DNA of 64,000 bases, taken from NCBI GenBank assembly GCA_049608225.1, contig JBMYXI010000006.1, positions 24,245 to 88,244 on the forward strand, in the 5' to 3' direction. The translations under genes and the position numbers were made by a program. Shown in pieces: positions 18,169 through 27,304 of the stretch. Source of the DNA: Parashewanella sp049608225 (GTDB taxonomy: Bacteria > Pseudomonadota > Gammaproteobacteria > Enterobacterales > Shewanellaceae). Under the pieces are notes generated by a model. It saw nothing but the letters and a program-made list of their open reading frames with translations, was not told where the DNA came from and searched no databases. How positions within the stretch are numbered: position 1 is the first letter of the stretch; the number at the start of each line of letters is the position of its first letter.

Positions 18169-19437
18169 ATGGCAGATCTAAGTAATGATTTTATCGGCAT
18201 TAAATCACCAAATCCATTTTGGCTTGCTTCTGCACCGCCAACAGACAAAGCCTATAATGTTTACCGTGCATTTGAAGCGGGCTGGGGTGGCGTAGTTTGG
18301 AAAACGCTTGGTGAAGATCCCGAAATCGTGAACGTCAGTTCACGCTATGCCGCACACAAAAGTCAATCAGGCGAAATCATTGGTATCAATAACATTGAGC
18401 TTGTCAGTGATCGTCCTTTGCAAGTCAACTTAGACGAAATAACACAAACCAAAAAAGATTGGCCCGATAGAGCGCTGATCACCTCACTCATGGTACCTTG
18501 CGAAGAAAAAAACTGGCAACTTATGCTCCAAAAAGTTGCTGAAACCTATTGTGATGGTATCGAGTTAAATTTTGGTTGCCCTCACGGTATGCCAGAACGT
18601 GGAATGGGCGCGGCAGTCGGCCAAGTACCTGAATACGTCGAAATGGTCACGGCTTGGTGTAAAAAACACATCAACATTCCTGTCATCGTCAAACTCACAC
18701 CAAACATTACCAATATCTTATTATCCGCAACCGCAGCCAAAAAAGGCGGCGCAGATGCCGTGTCACTAATTAATACGATTAACTCTATTACTCAAGTTGA
18801 TCTTGATAACATGGCAGGTATGCCAACAGTAGACGGCAAGTTCACCAGCGGTGGTTATTGCGGTAATGCGGTAAAACCGATTGCATTAAACATGGTTGGA
18901 CAGATCGCCAGAAATTCTTTTACTGCAAATTTACCTATGTCTGGCATAGGCGGTATTTCAACATGGCGTGATGCCGCTGAGTTTATCGCTTTAGGCGCTA
19001 GCAATGTACAAGTGTGTACTGCAGCTATGCTGCATGGTTTTAAAATTATTGACGAACTTAGTGATGGTCTGAAGAATTGGATGGATTCAAAGGGCTATAA
19101 AAAAACCGACGATTTCCGCGGCCTAGCCATACCCAACCTCACGGACTGGAAATACCTCGATCTAAACTACAAAATCATCGCAGAGATTAACCAAGATGCC
19201 TGCATAGAGTGTGGTCGCTGTTATGCCGCTTGCGAAGATACCGCACACCAAGCAATTTCAATGCAAGAAACTGCGGATGGCAGTCGCCGTTTTGAAGTAA
19301 TAGAGCAAGAGTGTGTAGGTTGTAATTTATGTCAAATCACTTGCCCTGTTCCCAATTGCATAACCATGGGGCAAAAGATTACTGATAAGCCTTATACCAA
19401 CTGGACTATGCATCCGAATAATCCGTTCAGAGATTGA
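18169..19437 (+). CDS. preA: NAD-dependent dihydropyrimidine dehydrogenase, catalytic subunit PreA
   Basis: 422 residues. An FMN-binding dihydroorotate-dehydrogenase-like TIM barrel (about 1-310) has the signature ELNFGCPHGMPERGMGAAVG near residue 135. Two C-terminal 4Fe-4S clusters follow: CIECGRCYAACEDTAHQAI and CVGCNLCQITCPVPNCITM. The human enzyme carries an extra Cys in the loop that here reads GAAVGQ, as is usual for bacterial PreA. It works with PreT in reductive pyrimidine degradation, or in the reverse direction. It converges on the Death-domain-like gene, with 13 bp between stop codons. Confidence 0.93.
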   Translation: MADLSNDFIGIKSPNPFWLASAPPTDKAYNVYRAFEAGWGGVVWKTLGEDPEIVNVSSRYAAHKSQSGEIIGINNIELVSDRPLQVNLDEITQTKKDWPDRALITSLMVPCEEKNWQLMLQKVAETYCDGIELNFGCPHGMPERGMGAAVGQVPEYVEMVTAWCKKHINIPVIVKLTPNITNILLSATAAKKGGADAVSLINTINSITQVDLDNMAGMPTVDGKFTSGGYCGNAVKPIALNMVGQIARNSFTANLPMSGIGGISTWRDAAEFIALGASNVQVCTAAMLHGFKIIDELSDGLKNWMDSKGYKKTDDFRGLAIPNLTDWKYLDLNYKIIAEINQDACIECGRCYAACEDTAHQAISMQETADGSRRFEVIEQECVGCNLCQITCPVPNCITMGQKITDKPYTNWTMHPNNPFRD

Positions 19438-19450
19438 CTCTACGCATCAA

Positions 19451-20065
19451 TCAATACCATTGAATGTGAAGCGCTTCGAGTTGCTGAAATTCTTTTTCCT
19501 TCATTTTCAACTGTTTTAATAAGGCTATGCATGAACTCCGAATATCCGCAGCTGTTTTGCCTTGAGAGTCAAACTCTTTAAAGCACAAACGAAACAGTGA
19601 CTCAAGTTGAGATTGTGAAGGCTTATCGTTCTTCGGCAACAAGCCATAAACCTTCGAAAATGGCACTCCTATCTTGATTGCAAAATGCTCCCAACTTTTG
19701 AAGTTAACGTTTACAAAATGCTCAGCAAGTCGACTTATTGTTTGCTCACGAACACTGATTTGAGGCGATGGTGATATAGGTTTCGATGCTGAAGTTGAAG
19801 GGAGTGATAATGAGCCTTGCAACTCATCCGTCGTTAAATTATTTTGATGCACTTGCGTTTCGTTTAAATACACACCAGTAGGGTTCACGTCACATTTAAT
19901 AGCAAGAAAGTCCTGACCATTAACACTCAATAAGCTTGGGGAAACTTGATTAAATCGACCTGAATCATCAACGCCGGAATCCAAAGCATCAACTGAGCCG
20001 CTTTGCTGCTCATCGGTCAGCAAAGTCGGCAGCATCGATATATCTCTATTAACAGGTCCAGCCAT
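19451..20065 (-). CDS. Probable Death-domain protein (eukaryotic-like)
   Basis: A 204-residue protein without signal peptide. Residues 1-107 are low-complexity, rich in Ser, Asp and Asn. Residues about 108-195 have the pattern of an eukaryotic Death domain. ISRLAEHF starts helix 1, SWEHFAIKIGVPFSKVYGL covers the W..LA..LG core, and SQSQLESLFRLCFKEFD matches the Q..LL..W helix. KTAADIRSSCIALLKQLKM matches the T...L..AL helix, and a last helix follows. Death domains normally assemble apoptosis and innate-immunity complexes. It lies 21 bp downstream of an ankyrin-repeat gene on the same strand, so the two probably form an operon. The fold assignment rests on sequence pattern alone; a role against a host is inference. 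Confidence 0.65.
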   Translation of the reverse strand: MAGPVNRDISMLPTLLTDEQQSGSVDALDSGVDDSGRFNQVSPSLLSVNGQDFLAIKCDVNPTGVYLNETQVHQNNLTTDELQGSLSLPSTSASKPISPSPQISVREQTISRLAEHFVNVNFKSWEHFAIKIGVPFSKVYGLLPKNDKPSQSQLESLFRLCFKEFDSQGKTAADIRSSCIALLKQLKMKEKEFQQLEALHIQWY

Positions 20066-20086
20066 AAAAACCTCACTGATAGCTCA

Positions 20087-21406
20087 CTAAACGTCAGTTG
20101 AAGTCGAGACAATAGGAGTTGAAACAGTAGCTAAAGTCCCTCTTCCAACTCGACTTGTAACAAATTTAGTTTGCTGCTTGTCGAGCTGCTTCATCACTTT
20201 TGATTCACCATTTAATTTCACTAATAAAGAAGCATCATCTTTTAGAGCATGCTCAATCAACGGATAGTGAGCGCCCTTTATTAAATAATATAAACAACAT
20301 AGCGGAATAACATCTGGACTTTTTTTGAGTTCTTTATCTCTGAGCTTACTTCGAAAAGTTGCTACTTCTTCAACTTTTTCAACCCGTTCAACCAAATCAG
20401 AGTTCTTTGAAATTCGCTCATAAGATCTGGGATTATCCAAGTAAAGTTTGAGCGCGATGATCCATATTTCCTGTTCGATTGCTGCAACAGTTAAACTTTC
20501 ATAAGTGTAGCGGGCTGCGGGATCGAGATTTTGGCTATCCATAAGACGACCAACCACCTGAAATGGTGTCCATCCTTGAGCGTTTTTTAGCGACATCAAA
20601 CTATTATCTTTCATCGCAATTAATTCTGCATTCCTCAACTTCCCTACGCACACCGCAAAGTGAAGAGCGTTATTCCCCTCTCTATTGATTGCTGTTAACT
20701 TAGTGTTTTTACTAAGTATAAAGAGTAAGGTAAGGCAAGAAGCAAATTGAGCAACATGCATCAACGGCGTATTGCCTGTTTTGCTATCTCGCACCTCTAA
20801 GCTAGCGCCTTTTCTGATTAATGCATCCGCCATGTGTTCTCTGTGACTTTTTGCATTGACCAATACTCGGATAAGAGGAGTGGCACTCCCCGAACTGTGG
20901 TAATTGTCAGGGTGGATACCTTGTTCCAATACAATTTCTAACTGATTGGGTAAGCAATGAGCAGCGCACAATTCTAGACACAGCGCTTTTTGTGTCTCTG
21001 ATACCTTTATGTTATGAGATTTAGCCCATTTGAAAAGTTTTAATATCATGTCTGCCGAAGCCCCCTCACGGCAAGCTAACGCAATGGGCGCAATAGATTC
21101 ACGTTGAGTGTTTACTCCCTGCTTTTCAATAATAGATAACGCTGCGTTGACGTTGTCATTTTTATAAGCCGTTATTAGAGGTTGATTCCCATCTTCAGAA
21201 GCTCTTGTTTCCTCTGACGTAGTAAACAATTTTTGGACGGCATTATTATGTTTTAATGTGTTATCTCCACCTTTAGATACTCCGTATTCTCCTTTAGCAG
21301 CAGCTCGGGGCGGAACAAAGCCTGCCTTATGTTCAAGAACTGTAGTTGATTGGCTGCCGTAATCTGCTTGAAAAGTAACAGAATGAGCTAACCCTTCCAG
21401 AGCCAT
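20087..21406 (-). CDS. Ankyrin-repeat protein
   Basis: 439 residues, no signal peptide. After a Gly/Ala-containing N-terminal region (1-75), about seven degenerate ankyrin repeats run from residue 80 to 300. The clearest are NQPLITAYKNDNVNAALSII, TPLIRVLVNAKSHREHMADA, GNTPLMHVAQFASCLTLLFI and GNNALHFAVCVGKLRNAELI. A helical C-terminal region ends in a Thr/Ser-rich tail (TVSTPIVSTSTDV). Ankyrin arrays bind other proteins. It is the first gene of a two-gene unit with the Death-domain-like protein, which suggests that the two act on related partners. Its N-terminus differs from the module shared by the ankyrin genes at 52-57 kb. Confidence 0.8.
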   Translation of the reverse strand: MALEGLAHSVTFQADYGSQSTTVLEHKAGFVPPRAAAKGEYGVSKGGDNTLKHNNAVQKLFTTSEETRASEDGNQPLITAYKNDNVNAALSIIEKQGVNTQRESIAPIALACREGASADMILKLFKWAKSHNIKVSETQKALCLELCAAHCLPNQLEIVLEQGIHPDNYHSSGSATPLIRVLVNAKSHREHMADALIRKGASLEVRDSKTGNTPLMHVAQFASCLTLLFILSKNTKLTAINREGNNALHFAVCVGKLRNAELIAMKDNSLMSLKNAQGWTPFQVVGRLMDSQNLDPAARYTYESLTVAAIEQEIWIIALKLYLDNPRSYERISKNSDLVERVEKVEEVATFRSKLRDKELKKSPDVIPLCCLYYLIKGAHYPLIEHALKDDASLLVKLNGESKVMKQLDKQQTKFVTSRVGRGTLATVSTPIVSTSTDV

Positions 21407-21519
21407 AAATACGCTCCCGCTTTAAGATTAATATTTTACAGTTAGGCCGAGTATATAAGTAATGCTCATTTGAACCATTAACTGAATATTAATTATGCGT
21501 GAGTGTTTTTTAACTGATC

Positions 21520-22020
21520 CTATGGATTTAAGGGCAGTCGTAAAAACTCACGCCCCTCACATTCGGGGCAGTCGCTTATTAAACACGGAAATTCAATATT
21601 AATGTTGTGGCCGCATTTTTCACAAATCATCCGCCCTTGACTGACAATTTCTCCTGCCTGATAAATACCATCTTGATTTAAGTCTTTCACTAATTCATAC
21701 CACTCAACTTGGCTTTTATCTGTGATTTCCCCAAGCCAATGCCACAAGGTATTTTCAATAGAAATTAACGTCGGGCTTATTGATAAATCTTGTGCATTTT
21801 GCTGCTGTAAGAAAGCAGAGATATCTCGCTTTAAAAACTCCTCAACCAAATCAAGTTCTTTTCCATTAGAAATGTTTTTTAAGCGCAAAAATTGCTTACC
21901 TTGAGAGACGGACTGATATAAATCCTTAGCAGTTAATGAATGGTCTCGTTGGTATTCATTCTTCATATGCTCAATAAGCTGGTGATAAAGCGTCAATAAT
22001 GCATTACTTCTTTCACTCAT
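21520..22020 (-). CDS. ybeL: Zinc-ribbon protein YbeL (DUF1451)
   Basis: 166 residues. An alpha-helical N-terminal part is followed by a C-terminal zinc ribbon with CxxC pairs in MICEKCGHNI and SDCPECEGREF. YbeL stands beside leuS in E. coli too, divergently transcribed as here, which supports the assignment. The function is not established. The start follows GGGAGTC. The 140 bp to leuS must hold both promoters. Confidence 0.9.
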   Translation of the reverse strand: MSERSNALLTLYHQLIEHMKNEYQRDHSLTAKDLYQSVSQGKQFLRLKNISNGKELDLVEEFLKRDISAFLQQQNAQDLSISPTLISIENTLWHWLGEITDKSQVEWYELVKDLNQDGIYQAGEIVSQGRMICEKCGHNINIEFPCLISDCPECEGREFLRLPLNP

Positions 22021-22161
22021 CTTTAAGACTCCCTTAAAACAACGGATTTAAGTTCAATGCAACCCCGATATAGTTTATCCTATGCCTATTTCGCTGAGTA
22101 AACTAAGCGTCAGATCAAAATTTTGAGCCGCATATTTGCAAGCAATAGCTGGAAGAGATAA

Positions 22162-24741
22162 ATGCAAGAGCAATATAACCATTTAGAGATCGAAGCCAAA
22201 GTGCAGCAGCACTGGGCGGAAAACAAAACTTTTGAAGTTACTGAAGATGAAAGCAAAGAGAAATACTATTGCTTGTCGATGTTCCCTTACCCTTCAGGTC
22301 GTTTGCACATGGGCCATGTGCGCAATTACACTATCGGTGATGTCATTTCCCGCTACCAACGCTTACAAGGCAAAAACGTATTGCAACCGATTGGATGGGA
22401 CTCTTTCGGCTTACCCGCCGAAAATGCCGCAATCAACAATAAAACGGCACCAGCCCCTTGGACTTACGAAAATATCGATTACATGAAGAAACAACTGAAA
22501 ATGTTGGGTTTTGGGTATGACTGGAATCGTGAGTTTGCCACTTGTACACCTGAATATTATCGTTGGGAACAGTGGTTTTTCACTAAGCTTTATGAAAAAG
22601 GCTTAGTTTATAAGAAAACCGCTTCGGTTAACTGGTGCCCGAACGACCAAACCGTCCTTGCCAATGAGCAAGTACAAGATGGCTGTTGCTGGCGCTGTGA
22701 CACTCCGGTTGAGCAAAAAGACATTCCGCAATGGTTTATCAAGATCACGGCTTATGCTGAAGAGTTGATCAACGATTTAGACGATCTGCCTGACTGGCCA
22801 GATCAAGTAAAAGCCATGCAACGCAATTGGATTGGCCGCAGTGAAGGGCTGGAAATCACCTTTAATGTTGCCGACTCTGAGCAGTCATTTGATATTTACA
22901 CTACCCGTCCAGACACACTAATGGGCGTCACTTATGTTGCCATTGCAGCTGGTCATCCATTAGCAGAGCAAGCAGCAAGCAATAACCCTGAGCTCGCCGC
23001 ATTTATTGAAGAATGCAAAAATAGCTCAACTTCTGAAGCTGACATTGCCACCATCGATAAAAAAGGCGTCTTTACCGGTCTCTACGCAACTCACCCTATT
23101 TCAGGTAAGCAAGTACCGATTTGGGCGGCAAACTTCGTGTTGATGAACTACGGAACTGGCGCAGTGATGTCTGTCCCCGCACACGATCAACGTGATTATG
23201 AATTTGCGACCAAGTTTGGTTTAGATATCGAAGCGGTTATCAAACCAGCAGATGCTGAAGTAGACGTAAGTGAGCAAGCTTATACCGATAAAGGCGTGCT
23301 GTTTAACTCTAATGAATTTGATGGACTGGATTTCCAGCAAGCCTTTGATGCTATAGCCTCTATGCTAGAAGCGGAAAACAAAGGCAGCCGTAAAGTAAAT
23401 TATCGTTTACGTGATTGGGGCGTGTCGCGCCAACGCTATTGGGGTTCACCAATCCCGATGGCAACCATGGAAGATGGCACCGTTGTACCAATCCCTGAAG
23501 AACAGCTGCCAGTGGTTCTGCCTGAAGATGTGGTCATGGACGGCGTTCAAAGTCCGATTAAAGCCGATAAGGATTGGGCTAAAATCCAAATTAACGGTCA
23601 AAACGCCACCCGTGAAACTGATACCTTTGATACCTTTATGGAATCAAGCTGGTATTACGCCCGTTATTGCAGCCCCCATGCCGACGAAATGTTAGATCCA
23701 ACAAAAGCCAACTACTGGTTGCCTGTCGATCAATACATTGGTGGTATCGAACACGCGTGTATGCACCTGTTGTATTTCCGTTTCTTCCATAAATTGCTGC
23801 GTGATGCAGGCATGGTTAACTCCAGCGAGCCAGCAAAACAGTTATTGACTCAAGGCATGGTATTGGCAGACGCTTACTACTACACCAATAGCAAAGGTGC
23901 ACGAGTTTGGGTATCGCCAGCTGACGTCGTTGAACTTGAAAAAGACGATAAAGGACGTGTGACCAAAGCTATTGATAAAAATGGCAATGAATTGACTTAC
24001 ACTGGCATGAGCAAAATGTCTAAGTCAAAAAACAACGGCATTGACCCTCAAGAAATGGTTGAGAAATTTGGTGCCGATACCGTGCGTTTGTTTATTATGT
24101 TCGCAGCCCCACCAGAGCTAACACTTGAGTGGCAAGAGTCTGGTGTTGAAGGCGCGCATCGTTTCTTAAAACGTTTATGGAAGTTAGCTGTCGATCACAC
24201 CAATGAAGGCAAGGCCGTTGAGCTTGATAAATCAGCGTTAACTGGCGATCAAAAAGCCTTGCGTCGTGAACTTCATAAAACAATCCAAAAAGTCAGTGAT
24301 GATATTGGTCGTCGCCAAATGTTCAACACCGCCATTGCTGCAGTAATGGAATTGATGAACCATCTACAAAAAGCCAACAAAAACAGTGAACAAGACCGTG
24401 CAATTATTGCTGAAGCATTATCTGCCATTGCGCGTTTGCTTTACCCAATCACGCCACACATGAGCTTCCAGTTATGGCAAGAGCTTGGCAATGAAGGAAT
24501 GATTGAAGACAGCCGCTGGCCAGAAGTTGATGAATCAGCTTTAGTTGAAGACAGTAAACTGATCATTGTTCAAGTTAATGGTAAGTTGCGTGCTAAAATT
24601 ACCGTTGCAGCTGATGCCAGCAAAGACGAAGTTGAAGCATTAGGCTTAGCGGATGACAAAGTGCAAAAGTACACCGACGGCAATACAATTCGTAAAGTGA
24701 TTTACGTTCCGGGTAAACTTTTAAACATTGTCGCAAATTAA
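22162..24741 (+). CDS. leuS: Leucine-tRNA ligase
   Basis: 859 residues, a full-length class I synthetase charging tRNA-Leu. The HIGH-type motif is in YPSGRLHMGHVRNYTIGD (about residue 42), the CP1 editing domain contains TTRPDTLMGVTYVAIAAGHP (about residue 250), and the KMSKS loop is in GMSKMSKSKNNGIDP (about residue 620). A C-terminal anticodon-binding domain and LeuS tail close it. The stop lies 22 bp before the chosen lptE start. The conserved order leuS-lptE-holA-nadD holds here. Confidence 0.99.
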   Translation: MQEQYNHLEIEAKVQQHWAENKTFEVTEDESKEKYYCLSMFPYPSGRLHMGHVRNYTIGDVISRYQRLQGKNVLQPIGWDSFGLPAENAAINNKTAPAPWTYENIDYMKKQLKMLGFGYDWNREFATCTPEYYRWEQWFFTKLYEKGLVYKKTASVNWCPNDQTVLANEQVQDGCCWRCDTPVEQKDIPQWFIKITAYAEELINDLDDLPDWPDQVKAMQRNWIGRSEGLEITFNVADSEQSFDIYTTRPDTLMGVTYVAIAAGHPLAEQAASNNPELAAFIEECKNSSTSEADIATIDKKGVFTGLYATHPISGKQVPIWAANFVLMNYGTGAVMSVPAHDQRDYEFATKFGLDIEAVIKPADAEVDVSEQAYTDKGVLFNSNEFDGLDFQQAFDAIASMLEAENKGSRKVNYRLRDWGVSRQRYWGSPIPMATMEDGTVVPIPEEQLPVVLPEDVVMDGVQSPIKADKDWAKIQINGQNATRETDTFDTFMESSWYYARYCSPHADEMLDPTKANYWLPVDQYIGGIEHACMHLLYFRFFHKLLRDAGMVNSSEPAKQLLTQGMVLADAYYYTNSKGARVWVSPADVVELEKDDKGRVTKAIDKNGNELTYTGMSKMSKSKNNGIDPQEMVEKFGADTVRLFIMFAAPPELTLEWQESGVEGAHRFLKRLWKLAVDHTNEGKAVELDKSALTGDQKALRRELHKTIQKVSDDIGRRQMFNTAIAAVMELMNHLQKANKNSEQDRAIIAEALSAIARLLYPITPHMSFQLWQELGNEGMIEDSRWPEVDESALVEDSKLIIVQVNGKLRAKITVAADASKDEVEALGLADDKVQKYTDGNTIRKVIYVPGKLLNIVAN

Positions 24742-24763
24742 CCCCAAAGGAATGCGAACACAG

Positions 24764-25255
24764 ATGCTAATAAAACGCATAGGTTTCGCCATGATGGCAC
24801 TGAGCATTTTGCTCAGTGCTGGATGTGGCTTTAAATTACAGGGAAGTTATTTGATCCCTAAGGCATTACAAACAGTCAGTGTGAATAGCCCTGATCAATT
24901 CAGTGAATTAACTCGATTAGTTCGAGAGAGACTTCGCTTTAGTAACATCAAGATTGTAAAAAATAACGCTAAGGTGCCACAAATAAACCTGATAAGTGAT
25001 TCACTTGAACGTTCAGCTTTATCGCTTTATCCAACAGGTAATGTCGCTGAATATGAATTAATTTATCATGTAAAGTTCAGCGTAAGCCTGCCAAGCAAAG
25101 AAGCCCAGCCTTTTGAAGTCCTCATTCGTCGCGATTACCTTGATGATCCACGCACCGCATCAGCGAAAAGCCGTGAAATGCAGTTGTTGGTCAAAGAGAT
25201 GCGTCAACAAGCTGCTGACAAAATTTTACAAAATATTGCTGCGTTAGAAGGGTAA
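24764..25255 (+). CDS. lptE: LPS-assembly lipoprotein LptE
   Basis: About 163 residues. It starts with a lipoprotein signal (LIKRIGFAMMALSILLSAGC) whose lipobox LSAGC makes the Cys the lipidated residue. It plugs the LptD barrel and assists LPS delivery to the cell surface. The start is uncertain. ATG 24764 lies 12 bases after AAAGGA. ATG 24752 is directly adjacent to that site, and a TTG at 24728 would overlap leuS. Conserved residues include GCGFKLQGSY after the lipobox. It is part of the leuS operon. Confidence 0.93.
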   Translation: MLIKRIGFAMMALSILLSAGCGFKLQGSYLIPKALQTVSVNSPDQFSELTRLVRERLRFSNIKIVKNNAKVPQINLISDSLERSALSLYPTGNVAEYELIYHVKFSVSLPSKEAQPFEVLIRRDYLDDPRTASAKSREMQLLVKEMRQQAADKILQNIAALEG

Positions 25256-25263
25256 ATCCTAAG

Positions 25264-26292
25264 ATGCGAGTTTATCCCGATCAACTTCCTCAACACCTTA
25301 GTCCACTTAAACAAGTGTATCTACTCTTTGGTGACGATCCTTGGTTATTGGATAACTGCAAGCAACAGATTTTGCACGCAGCGAAGCAGCAACAGTTTGA
25401 CGAACGCGTGCAACTTCAACAAGATAATCACTTCAGTTGGAATGAGTTAGTTTCTGAATGGCAAGCCATGAGTTTATTTGCCAGTAAACGTATTATTGAG
25501 CTCACTCTGCCTACTGGTAAGCCCGGTGCTGACGGCAGTAAGATCTTCAACCAACTAATGGCACAACCCAACCCTGATGTCCTGTTTATCATTCAAGGCC
25601 CTAAAATTACCGCCGAACAGACCAACAGTAAATGGTTTAAGTCATTAGACAGCCAAGGAATTTATTTACCTTGCACCACACCTGAAGCAACACAATTTCA
25701 ACGCTGGTTGGATAATAGAATTCGTTTTTTCAATTTACATTTGCATGCTGACGCAAGAGCTTTGTTAGTTACCTTATATGAAGGTAATTTACTTGCAGCC
25801 GATCAAGCGCTGCAACTTCTGCAATTATTAGCGCCTGACAGAAGCATAAATGCAGAAGAATTAAGCCACTACTTTGAAGATCAATCCCGTTTTAACGTAT
25901 TTCAACTTAGTGATGCTTTGTTAAGTAATCGTAAAAGTAAATCTCAACACATGCTCGCGCAACTGAAAGCTGAAGACACTGCAATGCCGATCATCTTGTG
26001 GGCATTATTTAAAGAACTAAATATTTTATTAGTTCTTAAGCTCGCGCAACAACAGAGGCAAAATTTAGCACCACTTTGGAAGAAGCATCGAATTTGGGAT
26101 AAACGTAAGCCCTTATATCAAGATGCGTTAAATCGCTTAAGTTTGTCGAATATTGAACATATGCAAGCCATGGCTTCACAGATCGAACTCAACTTAAAAC
26201 AGCAAGGTATTGAAGATTGGACGGCAATAAGTCATTTGTGTTTATTGTTTGATCCTGTCGCCCATCAGTCGCTTGCTCATATTGAGTTATAA
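25264..26292 (+). CDS. holA: DNA polymerase III, delta subunit
   Basis: 342 residues, the usual length. HolA is the wrench of the clamp loader that opens the beta clamp. The N-terminal AAA+-like domain starts VYLLFGDDPWLLDNCKQQIL and includes DVLFIIQGPKITAEQ, followed by helical lid and collar domains. There is no P-loop, as expected for delta. It sits 8 bp after lptE and 6 bp before nadD, in one operon. Confidence 0.97.
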   Translation: MRVYPDQLPQHLSPLKQVYLLFGDDPWLLDNCKQQILHAAKQQQFDERVQLQQDNHFSWNELVSEWQAMSLFASKRIIELTLPTGKPGADGSKIFNQLMAQPNPDVLFIIQGPKITAEQTNSKWFKSLDSQGIYLPCTTPEATQFQRWLDNRIRFFNLHLHADARALLVTLYEGNLLAADQALQLLQLLAPDRSINAEELSHYFEDQSRFNVFQLSDALLSNRKSKSQHMLAQLKAEDTAMPIILWALFKELNILLVLKLAQQQRQNLAPLWKKHRIWDKRKPLYQDALNRLSLSNIEHMQAMASQIELNLKQQGIEDWTAISHLCLLFDPVAHQSLAHIEL

Positions 26293-26298
26293 CTCTTT

Positions 26299-26919
26299 AT
26301 GCGTATTGGAATTTTAGGCGGTACTTTCGATCCCATACATTTTGGTCATATCCGTCCCGCTCTCGAGGTCAAACAAGCACTAAACTTAGATAAAGTTTGG
26401 CTAATGCCAAACCATATTCCACCACATAAACAAGGCATTAGTGCAGTAAAGCATCGGCTCACGATGGTAAAACAGGTTTGTGACAAATACCATGAGTTTG
26501 AACTGTGTGATATTGAAGTCAGTCGTGATACACCTAGCTATTCGGCCAATACGTTAGACGAACTAACAAAGCGATACCCGACTTATCACTTTGTTTTTAT
26601 CATGGGCACAGATTCATTATTGTCATTGCCAACTTGGTATCAATACCAGAAACTTTTTGATCTTTGTGATATCGCTGTTACACGACGACCAGATTATTCA
26701 GCCACGACCTGTGACGAACTGCAAACACGTTATGCTCTACCTGAACAATTTTCTCACGCTCGCAACGGCAGAATTTTTCACATAAATGTCACACCACAAC
26801 CTTTTTCATCAACCGAGGTTCGACAAAATATGAGTGAAAGTGTGAGCAAAAACAACCTTATTTCATCTGCTTTATTACCAGAGACTGAAGCCTATATTAA
26901 ACAATTTGAATTGTATTAA
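26299..26919 (+). CDS. nadD: Nicotinate-nucleotide adenylyltransferase
   Basis: 206 residues. NadD transfers AMP to nicotinate mononucleotide in NAD synthesis. The nucleotidyltransferase motif is GILGGTFDPIHFGHIRPALE at the N-terminus. The C-terminal PFSSTEVRQN corresponds to the ISSTxxR motif. In E. coli and Shewanella the next genes are rsfS and rlmH; here they resume 11.3 kb downstream, so an accessory block is inserted after nadD. Confidence 0.97.
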   Translation: MRIGILGGTFDPIHFGHIRPALEVKQALNLDKVWLMPNHIPPHKQGISAVKHRLTMVKQVCDKYHEFELCDIEVSRDTPSYSANTLDELTKRYPTYHFVFIMGTDSLLSLPTWYQYQKLFDLCDIAVTRRPDYSATTCDELQTRYALPEQFSHARNGRIFHINVTPQPFSSTEVRQNMSESVSKNNLISSALLPETEAYIKQFELY

Positions 26920-27304
26920 TTTGCTTTGCACTCTTCTCACCTATAGATACTACTACTTATTAACCCTGAAATTGGATAAAACACTGCTTTCATAAAAAAA
27001 TTCAGAATTTGAAATAATCTTTGCGGTATGCCGTTCTATATAAGCAGTGGTTAGAATTCAGACACTAGAGTCTAAGTTCTATCGCTATGAATTTGGCCAA
27101 ATTCAAAATAATCGATCCAAAAAACAATCTATCAGCTTACTAAGTTGTCTCGAGAAAGCGTGAAATGTTTTTAATACCAAGAAAGCTTGATATCACTACA
27201 TTATTATAGTTTTTCTTGCGTTGAAATATTGTACAGGCTTGCAGTATTCCGAGATGAAAAAGGCTGTTTACTAAGAAAGTCTAAGAAAAAGGAATTGCAT
27301 AGAT
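26920..27304. other. 385-bp intergenic region upstream of the cytolysin gene
   Basis: No gene is supported here. It is AT-rich. It holds an 18-bp perfect palindrome at 27088-27105 (separate entry) and probably the cytolysin promoter. AAGGAATTG at about 27289-27297 is a plausible ribosome-binding site. No strong terminator for the leuS operon is visible. Confidence 0.6.
27088..27105. promoter_or_regulatory. 18-bp perfect palindrome, possible operator
   Basis: TGAATTTGGCCAAATTCA is a perfect dyad about 200 bp before the cytolysin start. Its size and symmetry fit a binding site for a dimeric regulator. No regulator can be named. Confidence 0.4.
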
